Positions 1-5,167 of a DNA stretch of 6,162 bases are shown in pieces. How positions within the stretch are numbered: the stretch's first letter is position 1; every line of letters begins with the position of its first letter. This DNA comes from Gemmatimonadota bacterium (GTDB lineage: Bacteria > Gemmatimonadota > Gemmatimonadetes > Longimicrobiales > Longimicrobiaceae). Under the pieces are notes generated by a model that had not been told where the DNA came from, searched no databases, and was given only the letters and a program-made list of their open reading frames with translations. The position numbers were made by a program, and so were the translations under genes. Location of the stretch: NCBI GenBank assembly GCA_019348475.1, contig JAHWJJ010000290.1:1-6162 (forward strand), written 5' to 3'.

Positions 1-1197
1 CTACCAGGCGGTGATGTACTTGTAGAGCAGCAGGTTGGGCGTGCCGCTCGGGTTGTTCTTGATCTTGCTCGCGGAACCGGCGTTGTAGATGTAGTTCCAG
101 ACCGAGGCCGAGGAGATGTCGCCGTAGCGGTGCTTGATCAGCGCCGAGACGCCCGCCACGTGCGGCGAGGCCATCGAGGTCCCGTTGATGGTCTTGATCT
201 CCGTCGTCCCGCTGCCGATCCAGGCCGAGGTGATGCCCACGCCCGGGGCGTAGATGTCCACGCACTTCCCCCAGTTGGAGAAGCCGGCCCTGTAGTCACT
301 CTTGTCCGAGGCCGCTACCGTGGTCACCGCCGTGCCGGAGCCCGCACTCGCTGGGGAGTCGTTGCACGCGTCGTCACCGATGCCGTCGCTCCCCCCGTTG
401 CCCGCCGCCACGGCCACGAAGACGCCGGCGTTCGACAGGTTGACCACCGCGGTGTTGAGCGTGGAGGAGTAGCCGCCGCCCAGCGACATGTTGGCCACCG
501 CCGGCTTGATGTGGTTCGTGCGCACCCAGTCCACGGCGGCGATGATCCCCGACGTGGAGCCCGAGCCGTCGCAGCCCAGCGCCTTCACGCCGCGCAGCGC
601 GGCCTGCTTGGCCACGCCGTACGTCTTGCCCCCCACGGTGCCGCCGACGTGCGTACCGTGCCCATTGCAGTCGTTGCCGTTGCCGCCGAAAGCGTCGTAG
701 ACGTTCTGCGCGCGCCCCTCGAACTGCGCGTGTCCCGCGTCCAGGCCCGTGTCGATGATGTAGGCCCGCACCCCGCTGCCGGTATACGTGTAGGTATAGG
801 ATCCGTCGAGCGGCAGGTCGCGCTGATTGATCCGGTCCAGCCCCCACGTCGCGTTGGACTGGGTGACGAGGGCGCTCATCACCTGGTCGGCCTCGATGTA
901 CTCCACGTTTGGATTGTGCTGAAGGGCGTTGAGCTGCCCCTGGTTCAGCGTGGCTGCGAAGCCGTTGACCGCCGACGTGTAGACGTAGCGCGGGGTGACC
1001 CCCGCGACCGCCGCGACGGAGCGGGGATCGGCCCCGTCCCGGACCTTCACGATGTACGCATCCGGAATCGCGCGACCGCCGCCGGAGAGCGCGGCGGAGG
1101 CAGCTTCGGGACGGGCGACGGGCTGGGTGATCTCGTCGGAGCAGGCGGCCAGGGCGAGCGTGCACCCGGCGAGCAGGATGGGACGCAGGTTCCGCAT
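1..1197 (-). CDS. S8 family serine peptidase (aqualysin/proteinase K-like) lipoprotein with I9 propeptide
   Basis: This is a 398-residue subtilisin-type endopeptidase, complete from ATG (1195-1197) to TAG (1-3). An SD-like GAGG lies 4 nt upstream of the ATG. The N-terminus is a lipoprotein signal: basic MRNLR, a hydrophobic core and lipobox LAAC with acylated Cys19. Residues about 46-105 match the inhibitor I9 propeptide (YIVKVRDG, VNGFAATL, VEYIEAD), which chaperones folding and is then cleaved. The catalytic triad is Asp149 (IIDTG), His180 (GHGTHVGG) and Ser341 (GTSMASPHVAG), with oxyanion Asn267 (AAGN). Cys177/Cys209 and Cys278/Cys312 are spaced like the two disulfides of aqualysin I, so an extracytoplasmic, stabilised enzyme is expected. 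It ends just after the catalytic domain, with no PPC or sorting domain. A likely role is broad protein degradation at the cell surface or after release by propeptide cleavage. It is divergent from the sigma-factor operon, and no functional link is shown. The family call is very secure; the substrate is unknown. Confidence 0.97.
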   Translation of the reverse strand: MRNLRPILLAGCTLALAACSDEITQPVARPEAASAALSGGGRAIPDAYIVKVRDGADPRSVAAVAGVTPRYVYTSAVNGFAATLNQGQLNALQHNPNVEYIEADQVMSALVTQSNATWGLDRINQRDLPLDGSYTYTYTGSGVRAYIIDTGLDAGHAQFEGRAQNVYDAFGGNGNDCNGHGTHVGGTVGGKTYGVAKQAALRGVKALGCDGSGSTSGIIAAVDWVRTNHIKPAVANMSLGGGYSSTLNTAVVNLSNAGVFVAVAAGNGGSDGIGDDACNDSPASAGSGTAVTTVAASDKSDYRAGFSNWGKCVDIYAPGVGITSAWIGSGTTEIKTINGTSMASPHVAGVSALIKHRYGDISSASVWNYIYNAGSASKIKNNPSGTPNLLLYKYITAW

Positions 1198-1278
1198 AAT
1201 ACCTCGGACCAGGGGGTGAAGGGGGAGCGACCCGGACGGGTCGGCTCCGGGCGAGCCTACGACGGACGGGACCTACAA

Positions 1279-1315
1279 CGACCAGCGCGCCCGGGGATCC
1301 TCGGCGCGCTGGTCG
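1279..1315. repeat. Perfect 13-bp inverted repeat (hairpin) upstream of the protease gene
   Basis: CGACCAGCGCGCC (1279-1291) is followed after 11 nt by its exact reverse complement (1303-1315). The loop centre contains the palindrome GGATCC. The element lies 82 nt upstream of the protease ATG, so on the minus strand it would fall in the leader RNA or overlap the promoter. There is no T-run on either side (TTGTAGG on the minus strand, CTCTGCA on the plus), so an intrinsic terminator is less likely than an operator or an RNA leader hairpin. It could also end an unrecognised minus-strand transcript from 1437-1664. Confidence 0.6.
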
Positions 1316-1436
1316 CTCTGCACCGGACTCAGACGCGAGCCCGCGGTGGGAGCGAAGTGGGTCGGACGCTCGTTAGAGCAGGAGCAGTGCCGAAACACCT
1401 GGTCATGCAAGCGATTGCAAGCGCCATAGATAACCA

Positions 1437-1664
1437 TTACATACGGCATCCGTGCTGCATCGAAAGAGTGCGGAGCGCGGGCCCCTCCGCACCATTCTGA
1501 GCAGTCCGCGTGGCGTTCTGATCCATACTCTTAGGGTCGGCACACATGACGGCGGCCACCGTGGGGGTATTAGGGCAATCGCAATCAACAACGAACTCGC
1601 CCGGACCAAGATGCCGACAACTTCCTGAACGCCGTCGTCCCGCGGTGACCCGCGCCGCCGTCAT
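1437..1664 (-). other. Possible 75-codon cysteine-containing small ORF (doubtful)
   Basis: On the minus strand an ATG at 1662-1664 is preceded by GAGGA at 6-nt spacing, a better ribosome site than several real genes here have. The frame runs 75 codons to TAA at 1437-1439. Its middle reads GEFVVDCDCPNTPTV then MCADP, which superficially resembles the short Cys/Pro core of small secreted or modified peptides. Against it, the first 20 residues look like random arginine-rich translation. The palindrome at 1468-1492 lies inside the 3' part, and no maturation gene is adjacent. It could be chance, or a decayed peptide gene: one extra base near 1534 would end it at ADP. I would not annotate it as a gene without homologues. 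Confidence 0.12.
1468..1492. repeat. Perfect 8-bp inverted repeat, copy 1 of a GTGCGGAGCGCG palindrome
   Basis: GTGCGGAG (1468-1475) pairs with CTCCGCAC (1485-1492) around a 9-nt loop. On the minus strand it is followed by TCTTTCG, a weak terminator-like tail. The left arm and its extension, GTGCGGAGCGCG, recur exactly at 4865-4876, where a matching right arm is also present. It may therefore belong to a dispersed palindromic repeat of this genome. Confidence 0.5.
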
Positions 1665-1733
1665 CCGTCTTCCTCGTACAGGACCCTGCACCTCGCGATC
1701 CCTCTCCCGTCCCGCAAGACCAGAACGTCCGCC

Positions 1734-2387
1734 ATGAACGAGCGAATCCATTCCGTCCTCGACGGCGACCTTCCTCGCCGTCTTCTGACCGCGCCGGAAG
1801 CTTCCGAACTGGTCGAGTTCCAGTCGGTGATCGGCGCCGCGGAGGACTGGGCCTCCGCCGCGCCCGTGCCGTCGCTGTCGGCGCGCGTGCTCAGCGCACT
1901 GCCGGAGCAGCCCGCGACCACGCGCCCCACGGCATCCGCGCGGGCCGCGTTCATCCTGGGCGCATGGAAGTGGCTGTGGACCCCGCGCAGCCTGGTCTTG
2001 CGGCCCGCGGCCGCCCTGGTCCCGGCGTTCGCGCTGGTCCTGGCGATCGCCGTCGGCGGCGTGCCCGGCGCGGCGCCCGAAGCCGGAGGGCTCGCGGCCG
2101 TGGCCGCGCCTGCGATCTACGTCCAGTTTCGTCTGGACGCGCCGGGCGCGGAGACGGTGGCCGTGGCGGGCTCGTTCACCGGCTGGCGCCCGGAGCACGA
2201 GATGCGCGAGGCGGCGCCGGGCGTCTGGACGGTCCGGGTGCCGCTGGATCCCGGCATCCACGACTACGTCTTCATCGTGGATGGCCGGCGGTGGGTGCCC
2301 GATCCCGCCGGGCACCTGGTGGATGACGGATTCGGGGGAGCGAACAGCAGGCTGTACCTTACCGCTCCGCGGCAGGGGGCGGCATGA
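1734..2387 (+). CDS. Anti-sigma-like single-pass membrane protein with periplasmic glycogen-binding (E-set/CBM48-like) domain
   Basis: The product has 217 residues, and ATG 1734 has only a weak upstream SD. Residues 1-88 form a soluble helical region with the HxxLDGDL-type opening (MNERIHSVLDGDL) common in anti-sigma domains. His6 is present, but there is no HxxxCxxC zinc motif. A hydrophobic helix at about 89-109 follows Lys79, Arg85 and Arg90, so the N-terminus should be cytoplasmic and the rest periplasmic. Residues about 127-210 are an AMPK-beta-type glycogen-binding E-set: VAGSFTGW (Trp151), GIHDYVF, VDG-RRW (Trp187), DP, then VDDGFGG. The two tryptophans match the AMPK-beta sugar-stacking residues. 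The lysine of its YKF motif is replaced by Val179. The last 4 nt overlap the next gene (ATGA), and an ECF sigma factor follows two genes on. I infer that this is the cognate regulator of that sigma factor, with the E-set as sensor or protein-contact domain. The membrane topology and E-set are secure; the anti-sigma role is likely but unproven. Confidence 0.85.
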   Translation: MNERIHSVLDGDLPRRLLTAPEASELVEFQSVIGAAEDWASAAPVPSLSARVLSALPEQPATTRPTASARAAFILGAWKWLWTPRSLVLRPAAALVPAFALVLAIAVGGVPGAAPEAGGLAAVAAPAIYVQFRLDAPGAETVAVAGSFTGWRPEHEMREAAPGVWTVRVPLDPGIHDYVFIVDGRRWVPDPAGHLVDDGFGGANSRLYLTAPRQGAA

Positions 2388-3481
2388 GCCTCGCCGGCCG
2401 CATGCGCGCGCTGCTGGCCGGCGCGGCCATCCTGATGCCGGTCGCCGCGTCGGCGCAGGGGTGGAACCTGGACCTGGGAGCGGGGAGCACGTCCCACGGG
2501 TCCGTCCCGGGCGGCGCGGAGGCGCTCGGCGCGACGTTCGGAATCCGCTACGAGGGTGCCCGGTGGCTGGCGCTCTCCGGCAGCGTGCCCTTCGATCCCG
2601 CGGGACTGCCGTGGGGCGTGGCGGGCGCGGGAGCCCGGATGGCCACCCGCGGACGCCTGGCGGTCGGGATCGACGTCGCCGCCAATGGCTTCGCCTACCG
2701 CGACCCCGCGTCCGGAGAGACGGGCGGAGGCGCCACGGGAACGGCGCTGCCGCTCGTCTCACTGGATCTGAACCCCGCCCGGCTGGAGCTCCGGTCGGGG
2801 GTGGTGCAGTACTCCAGCACGTTCGCGGGGCAGTCATCGTCCCGGACGCTGCACCAGAGCGACGCGCGCGTCAGCGTGGGCGCCGCCGGCCTGCGGATCG
2901 CGGCGGAAGGCCGGTACCTGCGCGCCGCCGAGGGCGACTACCCGTACGCCGGGGCGGACGCGGAGCTCTCGGCCGGCGCGGCCGCGCTGTTCGCCTACGC
3001 GGGGCAGTGGCTCTCCGACAGCATCCCCACCGCCTCGTGGGGCGCGGGCGTCCGGCTGCAGGTGCGGCCGAGCACGCAGGTGTTCGCCGCGCTGCAGCAG
3101 GAGAGCCGCGAACCCATCTACTGGAACGCACCGCGGACCGGCTGGAGCGTCGGCCTCACGCAGCGGCTGGGGGGCCGGCGCGCGGCACGGCCGACGCTGG
3201 CGCCCGAGGTCGGGCGAGCGGGAACCACCTTCCGCCTGCCGCTTTCCGCCGCCCCGCAGGCGCCGGCCGTCGCGGGCGACTTCACCGGCTGGACGCCGGT
3301 CGCCATGCGCCGGGAGGGCGCGTTCTGGAGCGTGACCCTGCCGGTTCCCGCCGGCGTGCATCGCTATGCGTTTCGCCGCGCGGACGGAGCGTGGTTCGTC
3401 CCCGAGACGCTTCCGGGGCGCACGGACGACGGCTTCGGCGGGCTCAGTGCCGTGCTCGTGGTCCCCCACGGAGGCCCGTGA
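2384..3481 (+). CDS. Predicted outer-membrane beta-barrel protein with C-terminal glycogen-binding (E-set) domain
   Basis: This 365-residue protein starts at an ATG overlapping the previous stop (ATGA), with AGGGGG 4 nt upstream. A Sec signal peptide is clear: MSLAGRMR, a hydrophobic core, then ASA before Gln25. Residues about 27-262 show alternating hydrophobic/polar strands with aromatic ends, short turns and no hydrophobic helix, as in small outer-membrane barrels. No named barrel family was recognised. After a basic linker (GGRRAARP, 263-270), residues about 281-362 form an E-set: VAGDFTGW (Trp303), GVHRYAF, DGAW (Trp337), TDDGFGG. It parallels the E-set of the preceding gene motif for motif. 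If the barrel call is right, a C-terminal domain would lie in the periplasm, where the upstream protein's E-set also resides. Inferred role: an outer-membrane partner or glycan-sensing component of the sigma-factor circuit. A secreted non-barrel beta-rich protein is the alternative. Confidence 0.82.
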   Translation: MSLAGRMRALLAGAAILMPVAASAQGWNLDLGAGSTSHGSVPGGAEALGATFGIRYEGARWLALSGSVPFDPAGLPWGVAGAGARMATRGRLAVGIDVAANGFAYRDPASGETGGGATGTALPLVSLDLNPARLELRSGVVQYSSTFAGQSSSRTLHQSDARVSVGAAGLRIAAEGRYLRAAEGDYPYAGADAELSAGAAALFAYAGQWLSDSIPTASWGAGVRLQVRPSTQVFAALQQESREPIYWNAPRTGWSVGLTQRLGGRRAARPTLAPEVGRAGTTFRLPLSAAPQAPAVAGDFTGWTPVAMRREGAFWSVTLPVPAGVHRYAFRRADGAWFVPETLPGRTDDGFGGLSAVLVVPHGGP

Positions 3482-4791
3482 CGGCCCCCACCGACGCGCA
3501 GCTCGTGGCCCGCGTGCTCGCCGGGGCGCGGGATGACTACGCCCTGCTCGTGGAGCGATACCAGGCGCCGCTGTACCGGCACGCGCTGGGCATGGTGCAG
3601 GACCGCGAGGCCGCGGCCGACCTGGTGCAGGACACCTTCGTCCGCGCGTACACGCGCCTCGCCAGCTGCGATCCGGACCGCTTTGGCGGATGGCTGTTCT
3701 CCGTCCTTCGCAACCGGTGCAGGGACTACCTGCGCGAGCACCGGCGCAGGGACGTTTCCCTGGACCCCGATGCGCCCTTCGCCGTGGGGCGTGACGATCC
3801 CGAGCGGGACCTGGAGCGGGCGAGGTTCGGGGAGGCCATCGAGCGCGCGCTGGCCTCCATCCCCGAGCAGCAGCGGGAAGCGTTTCTCCTGAAGCACGTG
3901 GAGGGAAAGTCGTACGAGGAGATGGCCGAGCTGCTGGGCGCGGGCATCAGTGCGCTCAAGATGCGGGTCGCGCGCGCCCGCGAAGGGCTCCGCGCCACGC
4001 TGGCGCACTTCGGCACGGACGACGGGGAGCGGGCCGGTGACCTGGCGGCCACTCATCCGTCTCCAGAATACAGAGCACCGGAAACCTCCCAACCCATATC
4101 AGGAACTGGCAAGATGATTCGCACATTCGTCGTGGGGCTGGCGCTGCTCGGGGCCGCGCCGCTGTCGCTGGACGCGCAGGGCGGCGGGCAGGCCGCCGAG
4201 CGGATCGAGGCGGCGCGCGCACGGGCCGCGCAGGCCGGCATTCCGGTGCAGCTGATCGACAGCCGCATCGCCGAGGGCCGCGCCAAGGGCGTCGCCGAGG
4301 CACGCATCGCGGAGGCGGTGGAGCGCCGGGCCGCCGGCCTTGCGCGCGCGCAGGAAGCGCTGGGGCGCCGCGGCGAGCGGCCGACCGAGGCGGAACTGTC
4401 GGCCGGGGCCGACGCCGTGGAGGCGGGGGTGGACGGGCGCACCCTGCGGGCCGTGGCCGAGGCGGCGCGCGCCGAAGACCGGGCCGTAGCGCTGGCGGTG
4501 CTGGGCGAGCTGGTGCGCCAGGGCGTGCCGGTGGGCGACGCGCTGGCCCAGGTGGAGTCGGCCCTCGCGCGCCGTGGGGACGCCCTGGCCCGGCTTCCCG
4601 AGCAGGCAGCGGCCGCGCGCGCGCGCCGGGGCGGTGCTCCGGCGGCGGCGGGCCGTCCGGCGGGCGCGGGGCGTCCCGCTTCCGTCGGTGGCGCCCCGGC
4701 GGGGACGCCTTCCGGCCCCCCCGCGGGCATTCCCGCACCGGGCACGGGTCCGGGCAACCGCCCCGGCAAGCCGGGCGCGGGCCGTCCGTAA
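3478..4791 (+). CDS. ECF sigma-70 family RNA polymerase sigma factor; frame reads through into a downstream secreted-protein ORF
   Basis: GTG 3478 overlaps the previous stop (GTGA) and has GGAGG 3 nt upstream. The sigma factor occupies residues 1 to about 180. Region 2 spans about 20-91 (YALLVERYQAPLYRHAL, DLVQDTFVRAYTRL, GGWLFSVLRNRCRDYLREH) and binds core polymerase and the -10 element. Region 4 spans about 119-176 (IPEQQREAFLLKH, then the helix-turn-helix SYEEMAELLGAGISALKMRV) and contacts the -35. There is no C-terminal SnoaL-type extension. It should direct transcription of its own operon and possibly of envelope genes, held in check by the membrane protein at 1734. Oddly, no in-frame stop follows region 4. 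The frame continues through a linker (about residues 181-212) into the secreted protein starting at residue 213, giving a formal 437-residue product. Codons 4051-4113 lose the GC-ending bias (8 of 21, against 20 of 21 just before), so the linker looks like former untranslated spacer. The true sigma end is probably near 4040-4110, lost by mutation or obscured by a sequencing indel. Confidence 0.9.
   Translation: MTAPTDAQLVARVLAGARDDYALLVERYQAPLYRHALGMVQDREAAADLVQDTFVRAYTRLASCDPDRFGGWLFSVLRNRCRDYLREHRRRDVSLDPDAPFAVGRDDPERDLERARFGEAIERALASIPEQQREAFLLKHVEGKSYEEMAELLGAGISALKMRVARAREGLRATLAHFGTDDGERAGDLAATHPSPEYRAPETSQPISGTGKMIRTFVVGLALLGAAPLSLDAQGGGQAAERIEAARARAAQAGIPVQLIDSRIAEGRAKGVAEARIAEAVERRAAGLARAQEALGRRGERPTEAELSAGADAVEAGVDGRTLRAVAEAARAEDRAVALAVLGELVRQGVPVGDALAQVESALARRGDALARLPEQAAAARARRGGAPAAAGRPAGAGRPASVGGAPAGTPSGPPAGIPAPGTGPGNRPGKPGAGRP
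4101..4116 (+). promoter_or_regulatory. Internal Shine-Dalgarno and ATG for the secreted protein
   Basis: AGGA at 4101-4104 lies 9 nt before ATG 4114-4116. The site falls in the GC-poor spacer after the sigma region, and the ATG begins a textbook signal peptide. This supports independent translation of the downstream protein, although the sigma frame is open across the site. Confidence 0.55.
4114..4791 (+). CDS. Secreted Ala-rich helical protein with disordered Gly/Pro tail (unknown function), internal start
   Basis: Taken from ATG 4114, the product has 225 residues. MIRTFVVGLALLGAAPLSLDAQ is a signal peptide with likely cleavage after Ala21. Residues about 25-170 are almost entirely amphipathic helix (AERIEAARARAAQ, ARIAEAVERRAAGLARAQEAL). 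Two loosely similar units each contain a G-I/V-P or G-V-D turn, then a helix pair (about 42-84 and 105-153). Residues 172-225 are a Gly/Pro/Ala/Arg tail, presumably disordered. No catalytic motif, metal site or cysteine is visible. It shares its reading frame with the sigma factor and has its own SD. A membrane-inserting signal in the middle of a sigma-factor fusion would be hard to rationalise, so a separate start is the likelier biology. A conserved secreted protein expressed with the sigma factor is a reasonable description; its function is not recognised. A terminator follows 22 nt after the TAA. Confidence 0.75.
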   Translation: MIRTFVVGLALLGAAPLSLDAQGGGQAAERIEAARARAAQAGIPVQLIDSRIAEGRAKGVAEARIAEAVERRAAGLARAQEALGRRGERPTEAELSAGADAVEAGVDGRTLRAVAEAARAEDRAVALAVLGELVRQGVPVGDALAQVESALARRGDALARLPEQAAAARARRGGAPAAAGRPAGAGRPASVGGAPAGTPSGPPAGIPAPGTGPGNRPGKPGAGRP

Positions 4792-4813
4792 CGCGGATTT
4801 CGCGTCGAAACTC

Positions 4814-4846
4814 AGGGGCCGGTCCTGCAACGCGGGACCGGCCCCT
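4814..4846 (+). terminator. Intrinsic terminator closing the sigma-factor operon
   Basis: AGGGGCCGGTCC (4814-4825) is exactly complementary to 4835-4846 across a 9-nt loop. This gives a 12-bp GC-rich stem followed by the pyrimidine-rich tail CTATTCTTC. It begins 22 nt after the TAA at 4789-4791 and is correctly oriented for the plus-strand operon. The tail has few consecutive T residues, as is usual in very GC-rich genomes. Confidence 0.85.
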
Positions 4847-5167
4847 CTATTCTTCAGGGGACAGGTGCGGAGCGCGCGCCGGCGTTCGGTCCCTGCAGCC
4901 GGCTGCGGGGCTCGATTCGCTCCGCACGCATCTGCCCTGAGCCGGAACCGTCGCCCCACGGGACGCGATGGATTCCACGCTCGCGCAGTGGACGGCACGG
5001 CGGGGCAGGGCGCGCAAGCTACCGGCAGCGCCGAGTTCTGGGCAATGGTGACGGGGTGTGGCAGCCACCGGCGGGTCCGCTCTTGCGCAAGTGGCCGCGC
5101 GGCAGTTTCTTGCGGCGCGATACGGGGCGCTGTGCCCCCCTGGTCTACCGCAACCGGTTATGGTTCC
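4847..5167. other. Non-coding gap ahead of the lipoprotein gene
   Basis: These 321 bp hold no supported gene. The lipoprotein frame stays open upstream through this whole gap, but the translation is arginine/serine-rich and crosses the terminator, so it is not coding. The left part contains nested palindromes (4865-4927). The right part contains the palindrome TTGCGCAA (5083-5090) and the short hairpin GTGGC-A-GCCAC around 5058-5068. The lipoprotein promoter should lie here, but no convincing -35/-10 pair could be picked out. Confidence 0.65.
4865..4927. repeat. Nested inverted repeats, copy 2 of the GTGCGGAGCGCG palindrome
   Basis: GTGCGGAGCG (4865-4874) is the exact reverse complement of 4918-4927. 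Within the 43-nt interior, CCCTGCAGCC/GGCTGCGGGG (4891-4910) forms a second, adjacent-arm palindrome with a single T-G pair. The outer left arm repeats a 12-mer found at 1468-1479, which also has a CTCCGCAC partner. The outer and inner stems are compatible, so a folded RNA or a REP-like element is possible. Confidence 0.5.

Larger units (their letters stand above)
1198..1733. other. Divergent intergenic region between protease and sigma-factor operon
   Basis: No convincing gene lies in these 536 bp. The part nearest the protease (1198-1380) is GC-rich and holds a 13-bp perfect inverted repeat at 1279-1315. Positions about 1385-1460 are distinctly AT-richer than the rest of the window and carry TGCAAGCG twice with a 10-bp period (1406-1413, 1416-1423). 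They are the best place for promoters in either direction. A TTGCAA box at 1415-1420 sits 17 nt before TACATA on the plus strand. ATTACA at 1436-1441 reads TGTAAT (5 of 6 to the -10 consensus) on the minus strand, but without a good -35. Neither is strong enough to call. I found no clear ECF-type GGAAC/GTC promoter ahead of 1734. Reading frames crossing 1437-1733 have GC-poor third positions or arginine/proline-rich shadow composition. Confidence 0.7.

Noticed and set aside
1415..1443. A sigma-70-like pair TTGCAA, 17 nt, TACATA on the plus strand.
   Set aside because: The -10 matches only 3 of 6 consensus bases and the site is nearly 300 bp from the gene it would serve. It is kept only as a note in the intergenic entry.
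130..1500. A 456-codon plus-strand ORF opposite the protease.
   Set aside because: It is entirely antisense to a protease with intact catalytic motifs. The translation is His/Arg/Val-rich noise.
1546..1737. A 63-codon plus-strand ORF whose TGA overlaps the ATG of the 1734 gene, mimicking the operon's other overlaps.
   Set aside because: Its third codon positions are often A or T, unlike the real genes here. There is no SD, and the product is Arg/Pro/Ser-rich with no domain. The ATGA overlap follows from the ATGA at 1734 alone.
1437..2837. A 466-codon minus-strand ORF opposite the first two operon genes, and similar long antisense ORFs at 2834-3469, 3956-4738 and 4099-4998.
   Set aside because: These are Arg/Pro/Ala-rich mirror frames of high-GC genes, without signals, domains or ribosome sites.
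4079..4113. A possible ECF-type -35 (GGAAAC) in the spacer before ATG 4114.
   Set aside because: No matching -10 element occurs at 16-17 nt, and the distance to the start codon is too short for a normal leader.
4600..4791. A repetitive-looking GGGGC/GGCGC-rich stretch considered as a DNA repeat.
   Set aside because: It encodes the Gly/Pro/Ala/Arg tail of the secreted protein, with no fixed period or unit.
4574..5167. Upstream extension of the lipoprotein frame, which would give a 421-residue protein.
   Set aside because: It would run through the end of the preceding gene and a strong terminator, and would bury the lipobox in the middle of the protein.
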